Shown: one piece after another, positions 42,144-50,875 of the stretch
How positions within the stretch are numbered: position 1 is the first letter of the stretch
Layout: every line of letters starts with the position of its first letter
Assembly: GCA_902812505.1 (NCBI GenBank)
Contig: CADDZQ010000003.1
Span: forward strand, 1 to 51,044
DNA length: 51,044 nt
Reading direction: 5' to 3'
Source: an archaeon
Lineage (GTDB): Archaea > Thermoproteota > Thermoprotei_A > Marsarchaeales > Marsarchaeaceae
Notes under the pieces: generated by a model
What the model saw: the letters and a program-made list of their open reading frames with translations, nothing else
Databases searched by the model: none
Told to the model about the DNA's origin: nothing
Position numbers and translations under genes: made by a program

Positions 42144-43174
42144 GCGGCGGAAAACCAGCTATCCAACGATTTTTGCTCCGGTTTACCCAAGGCGCTTATA
42201 TATCGTTGGAGAGCTGCATCCACTCTTTCTTGGGAAAAATCGTGCTCTTGGCAGAGAAAACTGCGCACACCGTCGGCATCTACATCGCCCCACTTTATTT
42301 CATATGTTTGGTTTACACGAGGTTGTAGAAACTCGTTAATTAGAGCTTCCACATCGAACTCAGCCTCAAGCCCCCTTTCCTTTAAGGCTTCATAAATTGA
42401 AGTGTGCTTCTTTATTAGCTGTAACGCTGTCTTTGGACCTATACCAGGAAAACCTTCAGGGTTATAATCCGTGCCAATGAGTATACCTACCTCCACCAAT
42501 TGACGACGAGTAAGGCCCGTGTCTTTTAGAACCTGATCCAAATAGATAATCTCAGGCTTTACCTCGACATACTGGTTTCTACCAGGAAGCTTTCTTTTAC
42601 CACTAATGGTTAAGTTCCTGATCAACCTTGGAGCACCGAATAATAATGCGTCATAATCTTGACTCGCACAAGCATAAGCTTGGCCATCAATCACTAGTTT
42701 GGCTGCCTGAGCCTCGCCCTCGTATGGAGCCTGCACAAAAGGTATGCCCATATATGTAAGTAGTTGTTTTGCCTGAGCCACCATTTCCTTTGTAAGCGAT
42801 GTAGCCTGCATTGATTTGCGGTAAGCCACATCATAGCGTCCCTCCTGCAGGGCTTGAGAAGCTTCGATTTTAGCCTTTTCCTTCCTCTGAACCCTCTGCT
42901 CAATCTCTCTCTTCTTTAACGGAAGAACCTCCCCATCGAAAACATAAATCGGTTTTAAACCGAGCTCTACCAAATTTATCGTCCTGTAAAACAATCCCTG
43001 TAGATGACTTGTTATACGACCGTGTGAATCGAGAAGTGGGGTACCATCAGGCTGCCTTATTATGGTTAAAAACTGGTAAAGAGCGTTGTAGGCGTCCACT
43101 GCCACCTTAGATTTAGGCAACTCTGTTAGATCCACCACTTTGCGGGGTACTATCTCCCCTAAGTCAACCCCCAT
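42140..43174 (-). CDS. fen: Flap endonuclease FEN1
   Basis: 344 residues, normal length. The N-block (VAVDAYNALYQFL), YVFDGEVLPLKKREI, the I-block APYEGEAQAA with acidic metal ligands, ASQDYDALLFGA and the helix-hairpin-helix GTDYNPEGFPGIGPKTAL are complete. The C-terminal PCNA-binding PIP box is QKSLDSWF (334-341 region). It cuts 5' flaps in lagging-strand maturation with PCNA (31379). Ten bases upstream is a winged-helix gene, then cdc48, all co-directional. Confidence 0.96.
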   Translation of the reverse strand: MGVDLGEIVPRKVVDLTELPKSKVAVDAYNALYQFLTIIRQPDGTPLLDSHGRITSHLQGLFYRTINLVELGLKPIYVFDGEVLPLKKREIEQRVQRKEKAKIEASQALQEGRYDVAYRKSMQATSLTKEMVAQAKQLLTYMGIPFVQAPYEGEAQAAKLVIDGQAYACASQDYDALLFGAPRLIRNLTISGKRKLPGRNQYVEVKPEIIYLDQVLKDTGLTRRQLVEVGILIGTDYNPEGFPGIGPKTALQLIKKHTSIYEALKERGLEAEFDVEALINEFLQPRVNQTYEIKWGDVDADGVRSFLCQEHDFSQERVDAALQRYISALGKPEQKSLDSWFSAA

Positions 43175-43184
43175 AAGTCATCCT

Positions 43185-43415
43185 TTACTCCTTTGGTACA
43201 AGCACTAACTCGCCTTCTTTCCGCTCATAAGTCGTAATCAATCCAAAAAGCTCAAGCCTCATAACGGCGTGCCTTAATCTCTGCTCAGTCATCTTAGGGT
43301 CATCGCGCAGAATCTGATCGTAAAGCTCCGAAAAAGAAATAGGCTTCTTCTTCTCATACAAATAGTCACATATCAGCCTTTCAGGCTTATCTGTTTCAAG
43401 TATCTGCGGCACCAT
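43185..43415 (-). CDS. Small winged-helix protein between cdc48 and fen
   Basis: 76 residues forming one winged helix: RLICDYLYEKKKPISFSELYDQIL, TEQRLRHAVMRLELFGLITTYE, then a beta wing ending LVLVPKE. The Shine-Dalgarno AAGGTG lies ~7 bases ahead of the ATG. It sits 9 bases after cdc48 and 10 before fen, suggesting one operon. Likely DNA or protein binding; the exact role is unknown. Confidence 0.82.
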   Translation of the reverse strand: MVPQILETDKPERLICDYLYEKKKPISFSELYDQILRDDPKMTEQRLRHAVMRLELFGLITTYERKEGELVLVPKE

Positions 43416-43424
43416 CTAAACACC

Positions 43425-45644
43425 TTAAGCGTAGTTCATTAGAACCTGTTCCCTTGTCTTAAGCTGCCTAGCTTTTTCACCCCAGTTAACATAGTACTTC
43501 ACCATATCTTCTGTTATAGAAGCCCTAACAAGTTTCAACGCTTCTTCGAAATGACGCCAACGCACAGTCACAGAGTTGATATCCTCCCTTAGAGCGCTCA
43601 GCGCAGCTTCTCTACAAAGCAGTTCGAGGTCTGCACCACTGTAGCCTTCAGTTATGCTCGCCAACCTCGACAAGTCTACATCATCTGCAAGTGGCATCTT
43701 CTTAGTGTATATCTTGAGTATCTCAAACCTAGCCTGAGCATTAGGGGGAGCAACATACACCAGTCGGTCAAACCTTCCAGGCCTTAACAGCGCTGGGTCG
43801 AGGATATCGGGCCTGTTTGTAGCGCCTATAACAACTACGTTCTCAAGCTTCTCTATACCATCGAGCTCTGTTAGAAGTTGCGTTACAACCCTTTCGGATG
43901 CACCGGAATCTTCATAACCAGCACCCCTCATGGGGGCTATAGCGTCCAACTCATCTAGGAAAACTATGCACGGCGCAGACTGCCTAGCCCTCCTAAACGC
44001 CTCCCTTATTGCCTTTTCAGACTCGCCCAACCATTTACTGAATATCTCTGGTCCTTTAATGGTTATAAAATTCGCTTCACTCTCCGTTGCTACAGCCTTC
44101 GCGAGAAGAGTCTTACCAGTGCCCGGAGGACCATAAAGCAGGACTCCTTTAGTTGGTTTTATGCCGAACTTTTCGAAAACGTCTGGATATTTGAGAGGCC
44201 ACTCAACTGTTTCTTTAAGTAGCTCTCGAACATCGGTTAGGCCACCGATCTGGTCCCAATGGATTTCCGGCGTCTCAATATAAACTTCCCTGAGAGTTGT
44301 GGGAACAACCTCTTTATATGCGGACAGAAAGTCATTCATATTAACAGTCATTTTTTCCAGGATTTCCGGCGGTATACTTTCTTGTTCAATGTTTATATTA
44401 GGAAGATACCTTCTCAGAGCCTTCATAGCGGCCTCCCTAGCCAACGCTGCAAGATCAGCACCAGTGTACCCGTGGGTCATGTCGGCGAGACGCTTAAGGT
44501 CGACATCCTTCTCTAAAGGCATGTTCCTAGTGTGGATCTGAAGAATTTCTAATCTCCCCTGTTTATCTGGTAGCGTTATTTCTATTTCCCTGTCGAATCT
44601 ACCAGGCCTTCTAAGAGCTGGGTCGAGCGCATTCGCCCTATTAGTGGCACCTATAACTATCACATCACCTCTGGCTTCAAGACCATCCATGAGGGTGAGT
44701 AGCTGTGCGACCACTCTGTGCTCAACTTCACCAGTAACTTCCTCCCTTTTCGGGGCTATAGCGTCCAACTCATCGATAAAGATAATGGCGGGAGCATGCT
44801 TCTTAGCATCCTCAAAAACCTCCCTCAGTTTCTGCTCACTTTCACCGTAGAACTTGCTCATTATCTCTGGACCGTTTATCGCAACAAAGTATGCATCGGT
44901 TTCATTTGCTACAGCCTTCGCGAGAAGAGTCTTACCAGTGCCCGGAGGACCATAAAGCAGGACTCCTTTAGGAGGCTCTATACCCAACCTCTTAAACAAT
45001 TCCGGGTGACGAAGTGGCAACTCAATCATTTCTCTGACTTTAGGTATTATCTCTTTCATGCCACCTATGTCCTCATATGTTACACGGGGTACACCCGAAG
45101 CCTCCGCAGGTTTATCCAGAATTGTCACCTGAGTGTTTTCCGTAACTATGACCGCATCGCTTGGCCTTACAGTTACAACAGTGAAGGAAATTGCCTGACC
45201 CAAAACGGGGATAAGCACAGTGTCACCCTCAACAAGAGGATAATCGATGAGTTTCTTTTTTACATAGGAAATAAACGGCGGATCTACCGTTATTGAGTAG
45301 GAAGAAGGAGCCAGTTTTACGGACACAGCCGGCTTGGGTGTTATTTTACGCACGATGGCTTTGTCGCCAATGCTCACCCCACAATTCTTCCTAATCAGGC
45401 CATCCATCCTAATAGTATCAGTTCCCTTGTCTTCAACGTAGGCCGGCCACACTATGGCAACTGTACGCCTCTTCCCAATTATTTCCACCACATCACCAAT
45501 ACCGACATTAAGCTTAGCCATGATATCGGAATCTATTCTAACTTTATTCCGACCAACATCCCTCTGCTTGGCCTCAGCCACTCTGAGCACGACCGCGCCA
45601 TCACCAGGAGGCAGTTGGCTGGCACCTTTATCAGAAGCCGACAA
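43425..45644 (-). CDS. cdc48: Cdc48/VAT-type AAA ATPase
   Basis: 739 residues, normal length. An N-domain (~1-190) is followed by two AAA modules, each with [15 protein letters not shown] (starting ~231 and ~507), Walker [11 protein letters not shown] and [10 protein letters not shown], and arginine fingers in the [20 protein letters not shown] regions. It unfolds proteins for the proteasome. The start is TTG 45642-45644. Large antisense frames exist but are shadows of this gene. Confidence 0.97.
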   Translation of the reverse strand: MSASDKGASQLPPGDGAVVLRVAEAKQRDVGRNKVRIDSDIMAKLNVGIGDVVEIIGKRRTVAIVWPAYVEDKGTDTIRMDGLIRKNCGVSIGDKAIVRKITPKPAVSVKLAPSSYSITVDPPFISYVKKKLIDYPLVEGDTVLIPVLGQAISFTVVTVRPSDAVIVTENTQVTILDKPAEASGVPRVTYEDIGGMKEIIPKVREMIELPLRHPELFKRLGIEPPKGVLLYGPPGTGKTLLAKAVANETDAYFVAINGPEIMSKFYGESEQKLREVFEDAKKHAPAIIFIDELDAIAPKREEVTGEVEHRVVAQLLTLMDGLEARGDVIVIGATNRANALDPALRRPGRFDREIEITLPDKQGRLEILQIHTRNMPLEKDVDLKRLADMTHGYTGADLAALAREAAMKALRRYLPNINIEQESIPPEILEKMTVNMNDFLSAYKEVVPTTLREVYIETPEIHWDQIGGLTDVRELLKETVEWPLKYPDVFEKFGIKPTKGVLLYGPPGTGKTLLAKAVATESEANFITIKGPEIFSKWLGESEKAIREAFRRARQSAPCIVFLDELDAIAPMRGAGYEDSGASERVVTQLLTELDGIEKLENVVVIGATNRPDILDPALLRPGRFDRLVYVAPPNAQARFEILKIYTKKMPLADDVDLSRLASITEGYSGADLELLCREAALSALREDINSVTVRWRHFEEALKLVRASITEDMVKYYVNWGEKARQLKTREQVLMNYA

Positions 45645-45710
45645 ATCTTACACCAGATTAGATGTTCTCAAAAGGTGGAAAAAAACCTTACGTGACGAAC
45701 AGCCGAGGAA

Positions 45711-45986
45711 TCATAACCTATAGACGTATTCTATTTCGATATTACTCACCGAGTCAAGCGATGACACTAAAGACTCTATAACTTCTGTTCCACCATCTAG
45801 GTTCTCTGGCACAACCATATGCAACCTTAAAGCCACCAAACCGAAAGCGATCGGTTCCTCATCAGCCTTCTTTATCTCCGCCACACCCCGCAGTTTCTGC
45901 TTTACTTCATCGAGCAGCTTAGCCCTGTCAGTATCCACCGATTTAGGATAAACCTTTCCAACCACAACAACCTTACCAGCAGCCAT
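45711..45986 (-). CDS. Elongation factor aEF1B (EF-1 beta)
   Basis: 91 residues from ATG 45984-45986, with a GGTGGT Shine-Dalgarno-like stretch upstream (a TTG 45998 start would add four residues). KVYPKSVDTDRAKLLDEVKQ and EEPIAFGLVALRLHMVVPE match the C-terminal guanine-exchange domain of EF-1 beta, which recycles EF-1alpha. It begins 18 bases after the 3' end of tRNA-Met on the same strand, so the two may share a transcript. Confidence 0.94.
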   Translation of the reverse strand: MAAGKVVVVGKVYPKSVDTDRAKLLDEVKQKLRGVAEIKKADEEPIAFGLVALRLHMVVPENLDGGTEVIESLVSSLDSVSNIEIEYVYRL

Positions 45987-46004
45987 ACGCACCACCAAAT
46001 TAAG

Positions 46005-46109
46005 TGGGCCCGAAGGGATTTTCAGACACCGTCATTTGAACCCTTGACCGTCAGGTCTCCCCCAGCTAGGTTATGAGCCTGCCGCTCTACCAAGCTGAGC
46101 TACGGGCCC
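46005..46109 (-). tRNA. tRNA-Met (anticodon CAT) with two introns
   Basis: 105 bases, 74 after splicing. The acceptor GGGCCCG pairs with CGGGCCC, A73 is at 46005. The anticodon stem GCAGG with loop CTCATA is interrupted by a 15-base intron (46057-46071) at the canonical 37/38 site. The T loop is interrupted by a 16-base intron TGACGGTGTCTGAAAA (46019-46034) at 59/60: here AAGGG-TTCA, bulge AAT, GAC-GGT-GTC, TGAA, bulge AAT, CCCTT forms a perfect bulge-helix-bulge. Elongator Met is most likely; tRNA-Ile2 with modified CAT is the alternative. Unspliced, the gene lacks a normal T loop. Confidence 0.88.
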
Positions 46110-46169
46110 ACTTAAACCAACATTTTTTATACCGGTTCAAAATAAGAGTTTTGCGGTTAAAACAAAAAG

Positions 46170-46243
46170 GCCGCAGTGGCGTAGCTGGCTAACGCGCCGG
46201 CCTGTGGAGCCGGTGATCGCGGGTTCAAATCCCGCCTGCGGCC
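46170..46243 (+). tRNA. tRNA-His (anticodon GTG)
   Basis: The acceptor GCCGCAG pairs with CTGCGGC, discriminator C73 is at 46243, and an encoded extra 5' G at 46169 gives the G-1 of tRNA-His. The anticodon arm CCGGC-CTGTGGA-GCCGG gives GTG. No intron. It lies on the opposite strand between two intron-bearing tRNAs. A TATA-like TTTTTTATACC at 46123-46133 lies upstream. Confidence 0.95.
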
Positions 46244-46414
46244 TTCTTCAGGCTTCAACTTATACTTTAGAAATCACCTTACGCTGTATCACAAAACGGC
46301 AAACCAGATAGTAACACTATACATTATCCTCCACTAGCACCGACCTAAACAGCTACAACTATGTGTAAAAACATTTTAGAACCATCACAGAATTTAAGCA
46401 ACCGCATGCAAAGG

Positions 46415-46502
46415 CGCCGGCGCGAGGATTCGAACCTCGGACCGCTCGGTTTCTGCTAAAGTTTAACAGCCGAGCGCTCTACCTAGACTGAGCTACGCCG
46501 GC
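46415..46502 (-). tRNA. tRNA-Asn (anticodon GTT) with anticodon-loop intron
   Basis: 88 bases, 75 spliced. The acceptor GCCGGCG pairs with CGCCGGC, G73 is at 46415, the anticodon stem is CTCGG/CCGAG with loop CTGTTA-A. A 13-base intron AACTTTAGCAGAA (46451-46463) lies at 37/38; CTGT (32-35) pairs with intron GCAG, flanked by bulges TAA and AAA, giving a bulge-helix-loop splice motif. A TATA box at 46525-46535 lies ~25 bases upstream. Confidence 0.92.
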
Positions 46503-46989
46503 GCAGAATAGTTGAGACTGCTACGTTTTATAAACCTTTTGAGCGCTTGCGTGTGCATCGAGCAACTGAGGAAAACACTATTAATTTCACCTCACAGGAA
46601 AGGCATGCAGGCAACACATCAACAGTATCTGGAAACTGGGTGTACGAGAAGAGGCAACTCACGAACAGCTTGCAGGCTGAGGCAATCAAACTATTTTTGC
46701 CAGCATGCACCACAGCAACCCTACTCATAACCACCGAATGATACCAAATTATGAGTAATATAGACGCTGGTTAACCTAGATTCAGAGCTCAGCCTCAAGA
46801 GAAGATGCAACGTCTTAGATTGCACAACCGCATCCGGAGCAGTAGCTCCCTCACACTCAACCAACGACACGGGGCTAAGACTCAGCAAAGCAACTATCAC
46901 CCACCGTCTAGATAAAGCCTTTTCATGCGCAAAGAGTTAAATTGATAAACATTAATTTAAACGATATCAGCTTCATGTGATAGCGTATT
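46503..46989. other. Intergenic region between tRNA-Asn and top6A
   Basis: It holds the tRNA-Asn TATA box (GTTTATAAAAC, 46525-46535, minus strand). Short open frames on both strands show no family pattern and look accidental. One 58-codon stretch ending at 46940 contains TGLRLSKATITHRLDKAF, faintly helix-turn-helix-like, and could be a gene remnant, but I do not call it. Confidence 0.45.
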
Positions 46990-48111
46990 TTAAGTTGCAC
47001 CAAGCTCCCGCAATTTCTCAGGTAAATAGGTGTTGGCTAAATAGGTTACCCCTATCGTAGTGTTTTTACTTGAAAAGGCTTCTAATTCAGCTTTTTTACG
47101 TTTCTTCATGAACCACTCTATTTGGGCTCTGAAAAATTTATCATTGTACCTTGGGTCTTTTTTGAGCTCTTCCAACCTCTTGTAGTCAACATCATTAAGC
47201 ACTAAGCTGGGAACCTTGTACCTTTCGATGTCGGTTGCCCAAAATCCCAACCACCTAGCAGATGGTGTCGCAAGATCTTTTATATGGGCTGATTTCGCTG
47301 AGCCGCTTATTATTACAAGAGCTATATGCATCCCCCAAGGATCCGCATCAGTTAGTATATACACAGGCAATCCAAGCTCTTTATTGAGTCTTCTTATAAG
47401 TATCCTGGCAGCCCTACTAGCTTGACCGCCAGTCTCAATCAATAAAGCTCCAAACCGCTCGTGTAGTTTTTCGCGTATCAGCTGGATAAATACTGCGTGT
47501 TTCTCAACAACCAAAACAAAATTAGAATCACTTGAAACAAAGCGCGCCTGAGCGAGCGCAGGACCTATGCTTACTCCATCGGGGTGGGACATCAGATCGA
47601 CTCTGTTACCTTGAAACCCCTTAATGGTGTACTCTAATACTAGTCTCCCAAAAGCCGTACCTCTATCATGGGGGATAATGTTGAATGTCTCCCTAGGAAC
47701 GCTTAAAATTGCCTCTAAGTCCTCTACCTGCGAGTCTGTCTCGGCTTGCTCTTTAATCTCGAGAGTCTTTTCGTTAAGAGATGTGTAGTATAGGTCACGG
47801 AGAGTTGTAACTTGGTCGCTTTTTATTAGCTCGTTGGCTACGTATGCCACCCATAACAACTGGGCCAAACCCTTTGCTCCCCTTACATTACTAAAACCTC
47901 TCCTAATGGCCTTATGACCCAACACATACTGCTGAAGTCTCTCATCGAAAACTATGTTGTCAATTGACCGGCTAGGAATGCTAACCGCTGGAGGTTCTAG
48001 GTTTGATAGCTGAGTGTATATTTTGTCGCCTAGCTCTACTATTAGTTTTCCAGCCTTCTGGGGAAGTGTCTCTCGTTCAGATCTCTTCTTTTGCGTCATC
48101 CCATTTTGCAC
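46990..48111 (-). CDS. top6A: DNA topoisomerase VI subunit A
   Basis: 373 residues, normal length (ATG 48111, or ATG 48099 for a four-residue-shorter product). The catalytic Tyr lies in TLRDLYYTSL; the TOPRIM domain has a Glu in FVLVVEKHAV and the DxD-type acidic site in YILTDADPWGMHI. It overlaps top6B by 35 bases at most, so the two subunits are made together. It relaxes and decatenates DNA ahead of forks. Confidence 0.96.
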   Translation of the reverse strand: MQNGMTQKKRSERETLPQKAGKLIVELGDKIYTQLSNLEPPAVSIPSRSIDNIVFDERLQQYVLGHKAIRRGFSNVRGAKGLAQLLWVAYVANELIKSDQVTTLRDLYYTSLNEKTLEIKEQAETDSQVEDLEAILSVPRETFNIIPHDRGTAFGRLVLEYTIKGFQGNRVDLMSHPDGVSIGPALAQARFVSSDSNFVLVVEKHAVFIQLIREKLHERFGALLIETGGQASRAARILIRRLNKELGLPVYILTDADPWGMHIALVIISGSAKSAHIKDLATPSARWLGFWATDIERYKVPSLVLNDVDYKRLEELKKDPRYNDKFFRAQIEWFMKKRKKAELEAFSSKNTTIGVTYLANTYLPEKLRELGAT

Positions 48112-49606
48112 CCTTAATTAACAAGCCGAGTTGTCTCCCTTCAAGTGGAGCCTTACCTGATAAGGCTGATGAGTATTTGTTTATCAAGGTAAGGTAACTC
48201 AACAACTTTTCGTTACGCATATGGAAGTTTTGTTCACGCTTCTTTTTCGAAAGGTAAGTTTTTAGGTCGCGTGCACACTTTCTTAGGGCAAGTCTAATCT
48301 CTCTCCTTACTTCTTCACGATCTGCAACATACTCTTTGCCAGCAGTCTTAAACGGAACCTTTGAAGCAGCTATATGGATAAAGATTAGTAGAGGATCAAC
48401 TTTTGGGTCTAAGCCATAGTTAGCCCAGTCTATGTCTTCTTCTATCACCTTCATAGCCACATCGTTGGAAGAATCATAGATTAACGGTATTTTATTCGCG
48501 AACCTTAATAGTCTAACCTCATTTGACCCGTTTTCCGAATTTATACCCCCTCCATATGCTAATGCCGCTTCAACTATGAAGGAGAATCCCTCATAAGCTG
48601 ATGGGGGTCTCGTGGTAACTGAGATAAACTCAGGATTGTACTCCGAAGTCAAACCAGTCCTAATCGTCTGCTCTCCAAGCGGAGATAGTGAAGAGCCATC
48701 CGGAGGAAGAAAAGCAAAAGATTTAAAGCCTTCAACTATCTTCTTTATTTCATCATCGGAAAGCTTTTTAACTGGGCGGTTAGGGTCAAGGCCAAGCCAT
48801 GCGACAAATCTTGAAGCGGTTGTAACACCAATCCTTGAAAACTTCTGTAAAAACTTTAAAAGTGTAACCTCCCTTTTGGAGGAGTCCACCATCTCCTTTA
48901 CCTTAATAATATCGACGCCATATGGATGGGGTTTGGATTCGACAGGGGGTTTAGGCATACTCTCCGTTAAAGCGGGAGCCAAAAAAACCTGGTTTTCTGG
49001 GTCGAAAAATATGATTGACGCGTAAGGCAAGGCAATGCGTGTCATCCTAAGATATCTAATAACACGGTTTCGCGCTGAAACATAATCTCCTTTAAATTTA
49101 AGCGAAATCGTGGTTCCGCGATATGAATTTGGATTATGGAGTATCTTTTTTTGATGAACAATCGGTTGGTTAAGCTTAATATCTATACTTAACTTTATTA
49201 AGTGAATATCGCTACCTATACTTGTTGCAACATTTACTGGCTCACCCGTCGTTAGCTGACCGTATAATATAGCCATTTTACCGCCAAGACCAAAGGTTCC
49301 CCTACTCTGCCTTATCGTGTATTTTGAGCCAAAAAAGACCCTTCCGAATGCGTCTGCGATATACCGTGATGGAACCCCCACCCCATTATCAGCGATAAGA
49401 ACTTCGAGCTCATCTGCGGCAACACGTTTCAAAGAAACATAAATTAAAGGTTTTATACCGTGCGCATCACACGCGTCTAAGGAGTTCTCAATCAATTCAC
49501 GCATAACAGTATAAACTGCCCTTGTAGGGTTATCAAATCCAGCCATTGACCTGTTGTTGTAGAAAAACTCTGCTGGACTCAGTTGTTTAAATTTCGTTGA
49601 AGACAA
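48077..49606 (-). CDS. top6B: DNA topoisomerase VI subunit B
   Basis: 509 residues. The GHKL ATPase N-terminus has RELIENSLDACDA, the DNGVG motif in IADNGVGVP and FGLGGKMA; a helix-two-turns-helix and a transducer domain with SLKFKGDY follow. ATP binding dimerises B to open the DNA gate of A. It lies 1 base after the KH gene stop and overlaps top6A. Confidence 0.96.
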   Translation of the reverse strand: MSSTKFKQLSPAEFFYNNRSMAGFDNPTRAVYTVMRELIENSLDACDAHGIKPLIYVSLKRVAADELEVLIADNGVGVPSRYIADAFGRVFFGSKYTIRQSRGTFGLGGKMAILYGQLTTGEPVNVATSIGSDIHLIKLSIDIKLNQPIVHQKKILHNPNSYRGTTISLKFKGDYVSARNRVIRYLRMTRIALPYASIIFFDPENQVFLAPALTESMPKPPVESKPHPYGVDIIKVKEMVDSSKREVTLLKFLQKFSRIGVTTASRFVAWLGLDPNRPVKKLSDDEIKKIVEGFKSFAFLPPDGSSLSPLGEQTIRTGLTSEYNPEFISVTTRPPSAYEGFSFIVEAALAYGGGINSENGSNEVRLLRFANKIPLIYDSSNDVAMKVIEEDIDWANYGLDPKVDPLLIFIHIAASKVPFKTAGKEYVADREEVRREIRLALRKCARDLKTYLSKKKREQNFHMRNEKLLSYLTLINKYSSALSGKAPLEGRQLGLLIKGAKWDDAKEEI

Positions 49607-49607
49607 A

Positions 49608-50126
49608 CTATTTCCCCCATATATCTTTTACAATCCTACGCTGTAGGTTTTTTATAACAATTGACTGAGGCTTACCAAGAATTACTTCCTCTATAGCAAC
49701 CCTAGCCAGCTCAATCGAGGAATAGCTCCCCATAATAATAACACTGCCCTCATGGACAATTATGTCTGCCTCTGTCAATTCTTCTAACTTTCTTTTAAAT
49801 GAACCTTTGGACCCTATTATTCTGGCTACGGTGCGAGTGACATCCTTAGGTACTAATGTATCGTTTAGGTCTATCTTTAAATAGTATTCGTCTTTCAAAA
49901 AATACTCCTGAGCTCTGTTAAGGCTTACACCGTAAGTAACTAGTTGAATTAAGTCAGAAACTTTAGCAATCCGGTCAGGTGGGCCTCTTGCTGTTACAAC
50001 TCTGCTATCACTATCAATCTGGAGCTCAACGCCCTGGGATTGCAAAAAACTCCTTAATTCCTCATATAATAGTGGAAGATCAGACCTAGTTGCTAGTTCG
50101 GCTATAAATATTCTATGATACTCCAC
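49608..50126 (-). CDS. Pno1/Dim2-like KH-domain protein
   Basis: 172 residues with two KH domains; the second has the GxxG loop in RIIGSKGSFKRKLEEL followed by ADIIVHEGSVIIMGSY. It is the archaeal counterpart of Pno1/Dim2, which guides Nob1 (36539) to the 16S 3' end. The start is GTG 50124-50126; a TATA-like GCTATATAGG at 50158-50166 lies ~35 bases upstream. Co-directional with topo VI. Confidence 0.92.
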   Translation of the reverse strand: MEYHRIFIAELATRSDLPLLYEELRSFLQSQGVELQIDSDSRVVTARGPPDRIAKVSDLIQLVTYGVSLNRAQEYFLKDEYYLKIDLNDTLVPKDVTRTVARIIGSKGSFKRKLEELTEADIIVHEGSVIIMGSYSSIELARVAIEEVILGKPQSIVIKNLQRRIVKDIWGK

Positions 50127-50204
50127 CTGTTTCCCCTCATGCTACACAATAAAATTCCTATATAGCTTATCCTCGCTCAAACATAAGCTTTTAGAGGCTG
50201 CAGT

Positions 50205-50545
50205 GATGTGTTCAGATAAGCCTCCATCCGTGTGTGTCACCTCCACTCTGTTTACCAGCGCATTAATAGCTCTAGGAAGTCTACTAAGGATGGGTGTGAA
50301 GAGTTTTTTCTCCAGATTAATGTTGTTGAAGCTGCTTGTCCTATCCTTGAGGTATCAAAAGGAGGTACCCGAAGAAGCGCTCAATGGAGCTTCGTAACCC
50401 GAAGGTCTGGTGCACGTGGTTCTGGAAGCCAGCCCTCGCGAGTCACAGAGTCACGCTACCACAGACCCCCATCCATCCGTGAGGATCACGGGGTCACCCA
50501 CGTAGACACCTCTCTCTGAGCCTGCGCAGAAAACTGAGCGCATTG
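50205..50545 (-). mobile_element. Decayed IS6-type element, 3' part
   Basis: It starts with GATGTGTTCAGATAAG (50205-50220), a worn copy of the IS6 end, and aligns with the first ~300 bases of the element at 14238. Minus-strand fragments include ALSFLRRLRERC, SSIERFF and FNNINLEKKLFTPIL, the same protein segments as in that transposase, in several frames with stops. Older and more decayed than the 14238 copy. Confidence 0.75.
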
Positions 50546-50695
50546 GCAGCATCTGGATAACACATTAATAGATGCGTATGCTAAGACACGGTGAGTACCA
50601 CTGGACAACATCTTGATTTTGATGGTTTCGGAACAACAAAGTCTAACGTTTGGATACAACGCTTCCCAAGGGCGTTATCCAGAAAGCTTGATTTC
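50546..50695. repeat. Further decayed repeat ends
   Basis: End-like sequences CATCTGGATAAC (50550) and CACTGGACAACATC (50612), then GTTATCCAGAAAG (50673), suggest one or more short elements nested here. Too worn to reconstruct. Confidence 0.4.
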
Positions 50696-50760
50696 GATTG
50701 TGTCTGGGTTAGGGGTGGTGAGAGTACCTAGGCGCGGGAAACGGTTATTCGGACACCATC
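50696..50760. repeat. MITE-like repeat copy 3
   Basis: 65 bp with ends GATTGTGTCTGGGTTAG and TTATTCGGACACCATC. The interior (GGGGTGGTGAGAGT ... GCGCGGGAAACGG) aligns with copy 1 at 10091. It ends ~115 bases before the TFB start. Confidence 0.7.
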
Positions 50761-50875
50761 TCGATTCCATCAAAACATTTATAAGTTAATAATGCTTAAA
50801 TATAGGTGCTGATGGTCGAAAAATTTAAAGTTAGGTTTCTCGGCCGTCCTCAAATATTGTAAGAGGTGGCAGCGT

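Noticed and set aside
44718-45296. Plus-strand frame of 192 codons inside cdc48
   Set aside because: It is antisense to a highly conserved gene, is Tyr/Leu/Phe-rich in the way of shadow frames, and has no promoter or family pattern.
46005-46109. tRNA-Met as a broken tRNA pseudogene
   Set aside because: Removing the two intron-like segments restores a normal 74-base tRNA, and the T-loop intron has a perfect splice motif.
46512-46741. Three overlapping short frames on both strands
   Set aside because: None has a recognisable domain or ribosome site, and they exclude one another; the tRNA-Asn promoter lies among them.
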